DNA from: Sphingobacterium arenae
Lineage (GTDB): Bacteria > Bacteroidota > Bacteroidia > Sphingobacteriales > Sphingobacteriaceae
NCBI RefSeq assembly: GCF_014692505.1
Contig: NZ_JACNYK010000009.1
Span: forward strand, 25,755-89,754
Length of the DNA: 64,000 bases
Direction of reading: 5' to 3'
Shown: positions 40,648 to 48,941 of the stretch, piece by piece
Position numbering within the stretch: position 1 is the first letter of the stretch
Layout: each line of letters opens with the position of its first letter
Translations under genes and position numbers: made by a program
The notes under the pieces: generated by a model
Databases searched by the model: none
Seen by the model: only the letters and a program-made list of their open reading frames with translations
What the model was told of the DNA's origin: nothing

Positions 40648-41196
40648 ATGGCGGACACGACTACCGAATATAATAACGTTATAAAACATTGTAAGGATTT
40701 GTTTCTGAAAAAAACAAAAGATTACGGTACTGCTTGGCGAATTATGCGTCCACCGTCTATAACAGATCAGATTTATATTAAAGCACAACGCATACGGACA
40801 TTGGAAGTGAAAAAAGTTTCCAAAGTCGGGGAAGACATTTTAGGAGAATACATCGGTATCGTCAACTATTGTGTGATTGCGATGATGCAGTTAGCGTTAC
40901 CCGAGGAAGCGGAAGAGAATTTAGGGTATAATATTGTAGACAAACAATATTCCGAAAAAGTTGATGAAACACGTGACCTCATGTTTGCCAAAAACCATGA
41001 CTATGGCGAGGCATGGCGAGAAATGCGCATCTCTTCCTTGACAGACCTTATTCTCATGAAAATTCATCGTGTAAAACAAATTGAAGATAATGGCGGACAA
41101 ACCCTTGTATCGGAAGGATTGAAAGCAAATTACCAAGACATGCTCAACTATGCTGTTTTTGCACTTATAAAATTAGGACTTGCCGAACAAAATTAG
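40648..41196 (+). CDS. DUF1599 domain protein (duplicated domain)
   Basis: This cytoplasmic protein of 182 residues is built of two similar halves: FLKKTKDYGTAWRIMRPPSI with ITDQIYIKAQRIRTLE, and MFAKNHDYGEAWREMRISSL with LTDLILMKIHRVKQIE. DUF1599 is classed among nucleotide-modification-associated domains, from general family knowledge; its reaction is unproven. The next gene, BT_3928 family, begins 5 bases after the stop, and the pair is conserved in Bacteroidota, often near folate or tpiA genes. It is the first gene of a four-gene operon. Confidence 0.88.
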   Translation: MADTTTEYNNVIKHCKDLFLKKTKDYGTAWRIMRPPSITDQIYIKAQRIRTLEVKKVSKVGEDILGEYIGIVNYCVIAMMQLALPEEAEENLGYNIVDKQYSEKVDETRDLMFAKNHDYGEAWREMRISSLTDLILMKIHRVKQIEDNGGQTLVSEGLKANYQDMLNYAVFALIKLGLAEQN

Positions 41197-41200
41197 ACTC

Positions 41201-42400
41201 ATGGAAACGAACTTTACACCCACACGAAAAAAAGAAACCAATACGGCGGATATTGCATTGGGGTTTAGCCGAATATTTGTCGGTATACTTTTCATTTTTT
41301 CGGGCTTTATCAAGGCGAACGATCCTACAGGCTTTGGATACAAATTACAAGAGTATTTTCTTGTTTTCCATATGGATTTTCTCAACGATTATAGTACCTG
41401 GCTTGCTGTCCTTATCTGTGGTATAGAAATTATTCTTGGGATATTCTTATTACTGGGATTCCATAAAAACAAAGTAGCTTGGGGATTATTGCTGTTAACG
41501 CTATTTTTTCTCTTCCTGACCTTCTATTCTGCTTTTTTTGAGGTTGTGAGTTCCTGTGGATGTTTTGGCGATGCCATACCACTAACACCTTGGCAATCTT
41601 TCATCAAAGATATCATCCTACTGGTCTTCGTTTTTATTATTTTCAAATACAGGGCACATATTAAGCCGCTCATTGCCAATCCAACCATAAGGGGGCTCGT
41701 CAGTACGTTGGTTGTCCTTTTATCCTTTGGAATTGGTGTCTATACAATGTACTTTCTGCCTTTTATAGACTTTCTTCCTTATAAGGAAGGAAATAATATC
41801 CCCGCTTTACAAGTACTTCCAGAAGGAAAAGAAAGCGATGTATACGAGTATATTTACGAAATCAGACATAAACAGACGGAAGAAGTCAAAAAAGTAACCG
41901 ACAAGGAGTATATGGATGGTATTTGGGAAGATGACAATTGGGAAGTTGTTGGAGAGCCAACATCGAAGCTTGTTAAAAAAGGATATCAAATCCCCATCCC
42001 AGACTTAGTGATTTCGGATGCGGAAGGAAACGATGTAACAGAGGAAATCATCACGAACCCGTATTATAACTTTGTCGTCGTGAGTACCTATGTAGACAAA
42101 TTGTCTTTAGCAGATATTATCGCATTGGATCGCATCAACACCACCATTCGCGACCTAGCAACAGATTACAATCTCCGAGCCTTATTATTAACTGCAAGTC
42201 CACCCCAAGTGGCGAGAAGCCTCCATGAAGAAATGGACTTGGTGCTCGAAACATTTTATGTCGATGCTGTTCCACTTAAAAGTATGGTACGCTCTAATCC
42301 CGGGGTACTCTTATTGCAAAGTGGAACGGTTATAAAAAAATGGTCAAAAATTACGTTTCCAACGAAGGAAGAATTAGAAGAAGCGTATTTAGGAAAATGA
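41201..42400 (+). CDS. BT_3928 family membrane protein with DoxX/MauE-like domain
   Basis: The N-terminal half has about five TM segments of the DoxX/MauE type (IALGFSRIFVGILFIFSGFI, LAVLICGIEIILGIFLLLGF, GLLLLTLFFLFLTFYSAFFE). The motif SSCGCFGDAI resembles the paired-Cys site of MauE/vitamin-K-epoxide-like proteins, suggesting a role in disulfide chemistry (inference). The C-terminal soluble half looks thioredoxin-like in spacing (NPYYNFVVVSTYVDKLSLAD) but lacks a CxxC. ATG at 41201 follows the DUF1599 stop by four bases. Its stop TGA overlaps the aroK start ATG. Confidence 0.85.
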   Translation: METNFTPTRKKETNTADIALGFSRIFVGILFIFSGFIKANDPTGFGYKLQEYFLVFHMDFLNDYSTWLAVLICGIEIILGIFLLLGFHKNKVAWGLLLLTLFFLFLTFYSAFFEVVSSCGCFGDAIPLTPWQSFIKDIILLVFVFIIFKYRAHIKPLIANPTIRGLVSTLVVLLSFGIGVYTMYFLPFIDFLPYKEGNNIPALQVLPEGKESDVYEYIYEIRHKQTEEVKKVTDKEYMDGIWEDDNWEVVGEPTSKLVKKGYQIPIPDLVISDAEGNDVTEEIITNPYYNFVVVSTYVDKLSLADIIALDRINTTIRDLATDYNLRALLLTASPPQVARSLHEEMDLVLETFYVDAVPLKSMVRSNPGVLLLQSGTVIKKWSKITFPTKEELEEAYLGK

Positions 42401-42921
42401 TGAATAAGCCTATATTTTTAATTGGTTTTATGGGTAGCGGGAAGACTACCGTGGGCAAGAAGCTTGCTAACTGTCTCCATATGAATTTTATTGATTTAGA
42501 CCAACGGATTGTAGAACGTATCGGTATGTCGATTCCGGAATATTTCACACAATATGGCGAACGGAATTTCCGTGAGTTGGAAAGCCAGATTCTCAAAGAA
42601 CAACAGGACGAACGAGCAGTGATCTCTACCGGAGGAGGAAGTCCTTGTTTTTTTGATAACATGCAGTGGATTTTGGAAAACGGTATATCCATTTATCTCT
42701 ATCTCACGCCCAAAGCACTGCATACTAGACTTCAACAATCAAATATCGCTTCTCGTCCAGCTCTTCAAGGGTTGCGTGATGAAGCTTTATTACAATTTAT
42801 TGAGGAAAAACTAGATGAAAGAGCACCTTTTTATAAACAGGCACATATCCATATTGACCAAATAAATACCTCTTTAGACACCATATGTCAATCCATTGAA
42901 ACCTATGCAAAAAATAAATAG
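42397..42921 (+). CDS. aroK: shikimate kinase
   Basis: This enzyme phosphorylates shikimate in aromatic amino acid synthesis. The P-loop is GFMGSGKTTVGKKLA (residues 10-24), the shikimate-binding Asp/Arg region is FIDLDQRIVERIG with FRELESQIL, and the GGG motif is STGGGSPCF. The lid region ASRPALQG is present. At 174 residues it is typical. ATG at 42397 overlaps the previous stop (ATGA); ATG at 42400 is also possible. The 3' end overlaps the next gene by 17 bases. Confidence 0.95.
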   Translation: MMNKPIFLIGFMGSGKTTVGKKLANCLHMNFIDLDQRIVERIGMSIPEYFTQYGERNFRELESQILKEQQDERAVISTGGGSPCFFDNMQWILENGISIYLYLTPKALHTRLQQSNIASRPALQGLRDEALLQFIEEKLDERAPFYKQAHIHIDQINTSLDTICQSIETYAKNK

Positions 42922-43852
42922 CCACTATTTGCTTCTTGTGTTTTTGTTGTTGTTCTGTAGCTGTTTCAGAAGCAACACCACAGCAGATACCGTTCGATTC
43001 GGCAATTCTCGGCAAGTATTTAATTTTAAAGGAATTGAGGACTTATACCGTTTCCTCACCTATTCGGAAAATAGAGTTCCGCTTGTAAGCGCACATCGGG
43101 GTGGCCCGGATACAGGCTATCCCGAGAATGCCATCGAAACTTTTCAACGCGTAGCGTCAAAAATGTCTGCCATTATCGAATGTGATATCGCACTCACGAA
43201 AGATTCTGTTCTCGTTTTAATGCATGACGAGACTTTAGATCGTACCACAACGGGAAAGGGAAAAGTAAATCAACATACGTTAGCTGAGCTAAGAGAGTTA
43301 CACTTAAAAGATCCTGCAGGGACGTTAACCAACTATCGTATTCCAACGTTGGAAGAGACATTACGATGGGGCGTAGGGCAGGTTATTTTCACGCTGGATG
43401 TGAAAAGGAACGTACCTTACCAACTCGTGGTAGATGCCATCAGGAAAACAAAATCCGAAGCATATGCTGTAATCATTACTTATAGTGCCAATCAAGCGGC
43501 TGCAGTATATAACCTAGCACCGGATCTAATGATTTCGGCTTCTATAAAAAATGTAGAAGATTTGATACGTTTAAATGACCTAGATATTCCGGATACGAGA
43601 CTTGTTGCTTTTATCGGTACATCGCAGGTTGACAAAAATCTCACCGATCTCTTGCATCAGCACGGTATCCTATGTATTTTGGGCACTATTGGAAACTTAG
43701 ATCGCCAAGCGCAGCAAAGGGGCGAACAGGTTTACGCAGAATATATTGAAAATGGTGCTGACATATTAAGCACGGATCGTCCATTTCTAGCAGCAAAGGC
43801 ATTAGATTATTACAGCAAACAACGCGGTCTCTCTTCTCCCTTTATCAATTAG
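42905..43852 (+). CDS. glycerophosphodiester phosphodiesterase family lipoprotein
   Basis: This exported enzyme likely hydrolyses glycerophosphodiesters to sn-glycerol 3-phosphate and an alcohol. The lipobox Cys is at residue 18 or 20 (LLLFCSCF). Active-site residues are His64-Arg65 in SAHRGG, Glu74-Asn75 in YPENAIETF, Glu92 and Asp94 in IECDIALTKD, and His107 in MHDETLDRTTTG, so the TIM-barrel core is intact. The C-terminal ADILSTDRP is also typical. ATG at 42905 is used. It is the last gene of the DUF1599 operon. Confidence 0.92.
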   Translation: MQKINSHYLLLVFLLLFCSCFRSNTTADTVRFGNSRQVFNFKGIEDLYRFLTYSENRVPLVSAHRGGPDTGYPENAIETFQRVASKMSAIIECDIALTKDSVLVLMHDETLDRTTTGKGKVNQHTLAELRELHLKDPAGTLTNYRIPTLEETLRWGVGQVIFTLDVKRNVPYQLVVDAIRKTKSEAYAVIITYSANQAAAVYNLAPDLMISASIKNVEDLIRLNDLDIPDTRLVAFIGTSQVDKNLTDLLHQHGILCILGTIGNLDRQAQQRGEQVYAEYIENGADILSTDRPFLAAKALDYYSKQRGLSSPFIN

Positions 43853-43978
43853 CGTTCCAGTGGATAGCGTGGTTATTTCACTACATTTTCGTATAGTTTG
43901 TTTCAATTACAGCAAACAATTATGATCGCGGAACGTTATTAACTTAGATAAAATAATTTTAACGTAATAGATCGTAAC

Positions 43979-44557
43979 ATGAAGAAGTTTACATTTTTAT
44001 GCCTCTTATTAGGAGGTTTCGCAATTAGCACACAAGCACAACGTGTAGAGACCACACCACAATCCTCGGCTAATGTAGGGCTAGAACCTATCAGACAAGG
44101 CAACTGGATGGTCGGAGGAGAGCTCGCTGGGCTCGGATACAATTTTGAAGCAGAATCGTTTAACATTGGGTTAAGACCACGTGCAGGTTACTTTGTATCC
44201 GACGGGGTAGCAATCGGTGCTCAAGCCAGCCTAGGGTTTGCTTCGGTTAAAGAAGGGGATAACGAGTGGACTTACGGTGTAGCACCTTTTGTACGTTACT
44301 ATTTTCCGGGAGGGGCTAGTGCAAGCGGACGTTTCTTTGGTCATGGCAATGTAGGTATTGCCGGTAGTTCCAGAGGAGACGATGTATCGCTAGAACTTGG
44401 TATAGCTGCTGGATACGCTCATTTTATTACACAAACTGTCGCACTTGAAACGACGTTAGGCTACAATTACAACAAAGCTAATATCAATTCCGGAGGTGGA
44501 CAAAGCGGACTTGGTGTAAGTCTTGGTTTCCAGATCTATCTGCCGGGGCAAAGATAA
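43979..44557 (+). CDS. small outer-membrane beta-barrel protein
   Basis: A signal peptide (KKFTFLCLLLGGFAISTQAQ) is followed by about 165 residues of alternating Gly- and aromatic-rich strands (GNWMVGGELAGLGYNFEAES, FGHGNVGIAGSSRGDD, ALETTLGYNYNKANINSGGG) typical of eight-stranded OmpW/OmpA-like barrels in Bacteroidota. There is no OmpA peptidoglycan-binding domain. The function is unknown. It is a single gene closed by a strong terminator; 126 bases upstream separate it from the GDPD gene. Confidence 0.88.
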   Translation: MKKFTFLCLLLGGFAISTQAQRVETTPQSSANVGLEPIRQGNWMVGGELAGLGYNFEAESFNIGLRPRAGYFVSDGVAIGAQASLGFASVKEGDNEWTYGVAPFVRYYFPGGASASGRFFGHGNVGIAGSSRGDDVSLELGIAAGYAHFITQTVALETTLGYNYNKANINSGGGQSGLGVSLGFQIYLPGQR

Positions 44558-44578
44558 AAAAGGAAATAATCGTTACAG

Positions 44579-44617
44579 AAAAAGCACGTCCCTCACGAGT
44601 GGGATGTGCTTTTTTTA
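44579..44617. terminator. bidirectional hairpin terminator
   Basis: A 14-bp stem (44579-44592 with 44601-44614, one G-U pair) with flanking A and T runs lies between the barrel gene and the convergent ceramidase-like gene. Confidence 0.85.
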
Positions 44618-44633
44618 TCGGTTAAGTTTTCAC

Positions 44634-46607
44634 TTATCTGTTTTTCCATTTAATTTTGTCGATTATAATTTCCTGGACATTCAGCGGAGGTACCCCATTC
44701 TGTCCGTACCAAAAAAAAGATTCATATCCTTCATAAACAGCTTTTTCAATATGCCAGCGGTCAGGGAGGTAACTGGACACATCATTGCAATAGCCTGCAA
44801 CGCTTACTTTATGATTCGGCCATATATGGCGAATTTTCATACTGTACGATGTCACCGCTTCACGAGATAACCCAACCAATTTCCATGATCCAATGTTTAA
44901 TGTTTGCACATAAACCGGTAATTCCTGTCGAACCGTGTTAGTGTGGTATCGATGCTCCATCAAGTCTGCCCAACGTAAATCTTTATCGGTATATACTGTA
45001 CTTCTCTGTGCAGCGATCTTCTCCCTAAACGCGATGAGTTCTTCGCGAGACATGGGCTTTATGGGAATTAAGACACTATCTACAAAAGCCGTAAGCGCTC
45101 CTGTTATTTCTTGCATTTCAGTCGAAAGCACTTCCAAAACACTTTTTGCTAAATCAGCTCCGGTCTCTCGATAATCAGCTGACACCGGATTGATATCTCC
45201 TCCACATCCCTGTACAAACAAGTTGTGGTCAGAACCAGTATGCGTAGCCAGTACATTTCTAGCTATCCCAGGAAAATTTGCACTCAATGTAAATGATTCC
45301 TCTCCTTCATTCTGAAATACGGGATGGCATCCAGCAAAAAACACGGTTCCCATAAGCTGTTGCCGTTGATTAATCACTTTAACGACATCCAATGTCCGAT
45401 CCACAGGCCCTTCACTTTTTCTAACATTATCTCTTCTGTTTAAACCTATAGTAGTTTCTCCTCTCCCAAAATAAATAGACGCCGGTTCCATGTTTTCAAT
45501 CGCTTTATCTGCAACCGCTATGATGTTTTTGCCAACCACGTCATTTAGATAATTGCTATCTGGTTGTTGATAAAAATGCGCCCACGTCGTCCAAGCTTGT
45601 GTGACAGGAGCAAAATGGGTATGCGAAGCATTAATCAATATTTCATCTTTGGATAAGTTATGCTTTGAAGCAATAGCTTCCTTTATTTTTTGTGTGAAGG
45701 AATAATCAATTCCACACACATCTACGGTAATGATAATTATTTTTTTATCATCATTTTGGATAACAACAGCCCCAGTTTCCATACTGTTTTCACTTTTATG
45801 CTTCCCAACAAAAAGACTTCCGTTTGTATCAAGTGCATATATACGGTCATTCGTTGCTGCCAATTGTTTTATTTTCACCGTATAGATTATATCATTATAA
45901 CGTCCAATCTGTACTTTTCCGGAAGATACTTTCTTAAGCGGTATTTTCCATAATCTGTCCTCAGGATCCGAAAAGATAATATCACCATTATATATCGTGA
46001 ACGCCTCTACTTCTTCCTTCGCTATCGTCGCCCATTTTACCTTATCATTATGATACTCGCCCCGGTTTATATTACCTACAGCATCAACGGAATAGAGGTG
46101 TTGTCCGCCAGATGCTATTGCCTTTAATTTCGGTGACTTCACTTTTTTGACCTTGTTTCCCTCTTTCGTAATCCATAGCTTTCCGCTTTTATCTAAGGCA
46201 AACGTCTGCTTTCCTAAAACCACAACAGCATTTAGTTCGGTAATCTCCAAGGAATTTTCCTTCCATTGCAAACTTCCCGCTGTCTGTTGTGCTGAGAACC
46301 ACGTATTCTCCTTATCAAGTGCTAGCAATTTTTCTTTATCAGACGTAATCAGTTTAAACCGTTTCAGCGAATCTACAGCTTCCCATGTGGTACTAAATCG
46401 ACCTTCTGCCGGCAGCCCGTATCCGGCCAATGCCAATCCAAAAATATTATCAGGCGGATCTATACTCATTTTTGCAAAACCAACTTGATAACCAGGTTGA
46501 TGCTGTGCTTGACAAAGCAAGCACAGCATGCATAAAAAAAGTGTCCACATCCTCCGTTGTATATGCCTTTTTTGTGTATTCCCTCGATATAGGATATTTG
46601 GATTCAT
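44634..46607 (-). CDS. exported neutral/alkaline ceramidase-like hydrolase with inserted propeller-like domain
   Basis: Ceramidases of this family are zinc enzymes cutting N-acyl bonds of sphingolipids. After a signal peptide (about residues 20-35), the family start GYQVGFAKMSIDPP and LALAGYG appears. About 200 residues unlike a ceramidase follow (about 72-272), with repeated short blades (KLLALDKENTWFS, QTFALDKSGKLWI, HLYSVDAVGNINR, RIYALDTNGSLFV). The hydrolase fold then resumes with VVIQNDDKKIIIITVDVCGI, ASHTHFAPV, FFAGCHPVF and FVQGCGGDINPV. The metal-binding His residues appear present. ATG at 46607 lies just past the murQ stop codon; ATG at 46550 is an alternative. It is the last gene of the locus. 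Substrate uncertain. Confidence 0.82.
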   Translation of the reverse strand: MNPNILYRGNTQKRHIQRRMWTLFLCMLCLLCQAQHQPGYQVGFAKMSIDPPDNIFGLALAGYGLPAEGRFSTTWEAVDSLKRFKLITSDKEKLLALDKENTWFSAQQTAGSLQWKENSLEITELNAVVVLGKQTFALDKSGKLWITKEGNKVKKVKSPKLKAIASGGQHLYSVDAVGNINRGEYHNDKVKWATIAKEEVEAFTIYNGDIIFSDPEDRLWKIPLKKVSSGKVQIGRYNDIIYTVKIKQLAATNDRIYALDTNGSLFVGKHKSENSMETGAVVIQNDDKKIIIITVDVCGIDYSFTQKIKEAIASKHNLSKDEILINASHTHFAPVTQAWTTWAHFYQQPDSNYLNDVVGKNIIAVADKAIENMEPASIYFGRGETTIGLNRRDNVRKSEGPVDRTLDVVKVINQRQQLMGTVFFAGCHPVFQNEGEESFTLSANFPGIARNVLATHTGSDHNLFVQGCGGDINPVSADYRETGADLAKSVLEVLSTEMQEITGALTAFVDSVLIPIKPMSREELIAFREKIAAQRSTVYTDKDLRWADLMEHRYHTNTVRQELPVYVQTLNIGSWKLVGLSREAVTSYSMKIRHIWPNHKVSVAGYCNDVSSYLPDRWHIEKAVYEGYESFFWYGQNGVPPLNVQEIIIDKIKWKNR

Positions 46608-46608
46608 A

Positions 46609-47427
46609 TCATTGATGTTGAAGTTGCCACTGAACGATTGCCTCTTTAACGCTACCTGCATCCATTAAAAGTTTTTTTGCTTGCTCATAGTCTGTCAGCT
46701 CTATTTTTTCCATTAATATTTTGACCGCTCGATCTATTATTTTGTGATTGATCAATGCAACGTTTACCATTCTATTATCTTCCACTCGACCAAGTTGAAT
46801 CATTGTTGTCGTACTGATCATATCAAAGATTATCTTTTGTGCTGTTCCACATTTCATACGTGTACTACCTGATATGAATTCCGGTCCGGTTATTACTTCG
46901 ACAGGTAGATCTGCGTTAGCAGCTATGATAGAGTTTGGGTTGCTGACAATGCAGCCTGTCGTGATATTGTTTGTACGACATTGTTTCAACCCTGCCAATA
47001 CAAATGGTGTCGTACCACTGGCTGATATTCCTATGACGATATCTTTCCGTGAGACGTGTTCGTCCTGCAACATTCTCCATCCTGCTTCCACATCATCTTC
47101 TTTTTCTTCTAGTGCTTCTACCAAGTGTTCCGTTCCGCCAGCTAAGATAGAATTGAGCAGTCCCTTGGGCACGCCATAAGTTGTAGGCATTTCTATTACA
47201 TCTAATACAGACAGTCGTCCTCCACTGCCCGCACCTAGGTAAAACATTCTTCCCCCGTCCTTCAGTTTTGTAACAACCTCATTGATCAGTTTGTTTAACT
47301 GTGGCAACGCTTTCTCTACAGCGAATGCTACCGTTTTATCTTCCGTATTAATAAGGTGAGTAATTTCCTCCACCGTCTTTTTCTCGAGATGACGATATCT
47401 GGAGGATTGTTCTGTTATTCTTGTCAT
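46609..47427 (-). CDS. murQ: N-acetylmuramic acid 6-phosphate etherase
   Basis: MurQ removes D-lactate from MurNAc-6-phosphate, giving GlcNAc-6-phosphate, in the cytoplasm. The SIS domain is clear: GGRMFYLGAGSGGRLSVLDV, the active-site-lining segment ILAGGTEHLVEALEEKEDD, GISASGTTPFVLAG and the signature EFISGSTRMKCGTAQKI. At 272 residues it is slightly short. No MurNAc kinase (MurK/AnmK), exo-muramidase (NamZ) or MurNAc transporter gene is nearby, so the source of phosphorylated substrate is unclear. Its stop codon and the next gene's start are one base apart, and the YdcF-like gene precedes it by 37 bases. Confidence 0.93.
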   Translation of the reverse strand: MTRITEQSSRYRHLEKKTVEEITHLINTEDKTVAFAVEKALPQLNKLINEVVTKLKDGGRMFYLGAGSGGRLSVLDVIEMPTTYGVPKGLLNSILAGGTEHLVEALEEKEDDVEAGWRMLQDEHVSRKDIVIGISASGTTPFVLAGLKQCRTNNITTGCIVSNPNSIIAANADLPVEVITGPEFISGSTRMKCGTAQKIIFDMISTTTMIQLGRVEDNRMVNVALINHKIIDRAVKILMEKIELTDYEQAKKLLMDAGSVKEAIVQWQLQHQ

Positions 47428-47464
47428 ATGTATGTTGGTGTTTATGTTTAATGTTTAATAGTTG

Positions 47465-48754
47465 TTATGGATCTAAAACATCTTCCAGATTGATTTGGAG
47501 CGCCTGTGTAGAAGGAGTAAATTCTACTTCATTTTCATTTAGGACGTTTACATTTTTATAGGGCACATAACCTAGTTCCCGAATACATCTAGATGCCAGA
47601 TTTTTTATCATATTTACTTGTGCAGCATCTGTTACAACTAAACCAGGCAATGTATCGGGTATATCAAATCGATACAACAGCCGAGTCGCGTTTCTGATAT
47701 TGGTTGTCGTGTGCCTTGCATGTGGTTCAATAATTACCGCTTCCTTCGGAATATCTAACTCCTCTATTAAGTATCTTCTCATTTCCACCGCTTCGCTAAA
47801 AGGTGTCCTGAATGGATATACATGCCCCCCTGAAACGATAATAAGTGGGGCCAACCCGCTTTTAAATCTTTCCGCAGCCATTTTGCACCTTGTAATACCT
47901 TTTTCATGTATTCTTACTCCTTCTTTTTCCGGCCCAAATCCCGGCACCAGTAATACGCTATATTTGTATAAACTCCAATCTATATTTTTAACGGCCATAA
48001 AAGCTTCACTATTGTAACCCGCTGTTAGCGGTTCATATCTTGCAACTTCATCTCTACCATTAATATTAAGGATAGCAGGCGCTATTTTTAAAGAAAGTTC
48101 AAAAAAAGAAAGTGATGATCTATCTTTAAATGGTGTGGTGACCGCTGTCATTATCGAATCAACCCGTTGAACAAATCGAGGATCGTCTTGCTTACAACTG
48201 ATAGAATCTATAGCGGCATATCGCTTAGGTGGATTTCCTCCTAAATAAATACGAAATATTCTATTGATACCTTGGGCGTTGTATTCCCAAACAGTACGGA
48301 TAAATGCGGTATCGTTCAGATCATGGAATAAATTATAATGTCTCGACTCTTTTAGATTTTTGATTATAGATTGTCTTTTCTCATTTTTTTCTAATATGCT
48401 AATAAGCGCCGTGCCTGCTTTCTCAATTTCTCTATCAGTCCAACATAGTGCTTCCGCATAACATCTTCCGCTATTACAGCGTTGTTGGGAAGAGGTCGTG
48501 CGCGTAATTTGCTCTGTATAAATCTCTTTCAATAATTCATTTTCTTCTATTAACTGTTTTATTTTTGTTTCTGAATTCAAAACTTCGAAAAAATAAAACA
48601 GTTTGTTCCTCATTACAGAATCGGGCGACACTTCTGTGTTTTTCGATGTGTCCGAGGAAGCTGCTCGTGTATATGTCGTTACTCCAAAAAAAGCAAGAAA
48701 CAGAAAAACTCGACTAAAGCTACACCGCAGAATCATTGTTTTCATTATGTTCAT
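47465..48754 (-). CDS. YdcF/ElyC-like (DUF218) exported protein
   Basis: The C-terminal half is a DUF218 domain: YSVLLVPGFGPEKEGVRIHE, PLIIVSGGHVYPFRTPFSEA, the ARHTTTNIRNATRLL motif and PGLVVTDAAQVN. These match the phosphate-binding-like loops of YdcF/SanA/ElyC proteins, which act at the envelope but whose reaction is not established. A signal peptide (SRVFLFLAFFGVTTYTRA) and about 190 residues of helical N-terminal sequence precede it, longer than in YdcF itself. It lies in the uptake locus between the PQQ-like lipoprotein and murQ. Confidence 0.82.
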   Translation of the reverse strand: MNIMKTMILRCSFSRVFLFLAFFGVTTYTRAASSDTSKNTEVSPDSVMRNKLFYFFEVLNSETKIKQLIEENELLKEIYTEQITRTTSSQQRCNSGRCYAEALCWTDREIEKAGTALISILEKNEKRQSIIKNLKESRHYNLFHDLNDTAFIRTVWEYNAQGINRIFRIYLGGNPPKRYAAIDSISCKQDDPRFVQRVDSIMTAVTTPFKDRSSLSFFELSLKIAPAILNINGRDEVARYEPLTAGYNSEAFMAVKNIDWSLYKYSVLLVPGFGPEKEGVRIHEKGITRCKMAAERFKSGLAPLIIVSGGHVYPFRTPFSEAVEMRRYLIEELDIPKEAVIIEPHARHTTTNIRNATRLLYRFDIPDTLPGLVVTDAAQVNMIKNLASRCIRELGYVPYKNVNVLNENEVEFTPSTQALQINLEDVLDP

Positions 48755-48780
48755 CCTATCTTCTCTACACTAATTTGTTA

Positions 48781-48924
48781 TTAAGGCTTTGTATATTCTA
48801 ATTCTGCAAACACAGCGCAATGATCTGATGCATCTGCTCTACAAATACGCTTAACCGAGCGCACTTTCCAAGTTTCTGATTTTGGATACATGATAAAATC
48901 GATCAGAGCGGGAAGGAGAATCAA
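48781..48924 (-). pseudogene. remnant of an endonuclease/exonuclease/phosphatase (EEP) family gene
   Basis: Reading the minus strand from about 48924 to a TAA at 48781 gives some 47 codons: LLPALIDFIMYPKSETWKVR then SVKRICRADASDHCAVFAEL. An IDFIMY strand followed by ASDHCAVFAEL is the C-terminal active-site end of EEP-family hydrolases. The N-terminal three quarters are missing: an in-frame stop lies immediately upstream, and the stop codon of the PQQ-like gene is only 18 bases further. It is too short to be functional, so it is a deletion remnant. An intact EEP gene lies at 55585 in the same locus, but the two C-termini differ, so it is not a recent copy. Confidence 0.75.
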
Positions 48925-48941
48925 TCAACTTAATAAACTAT

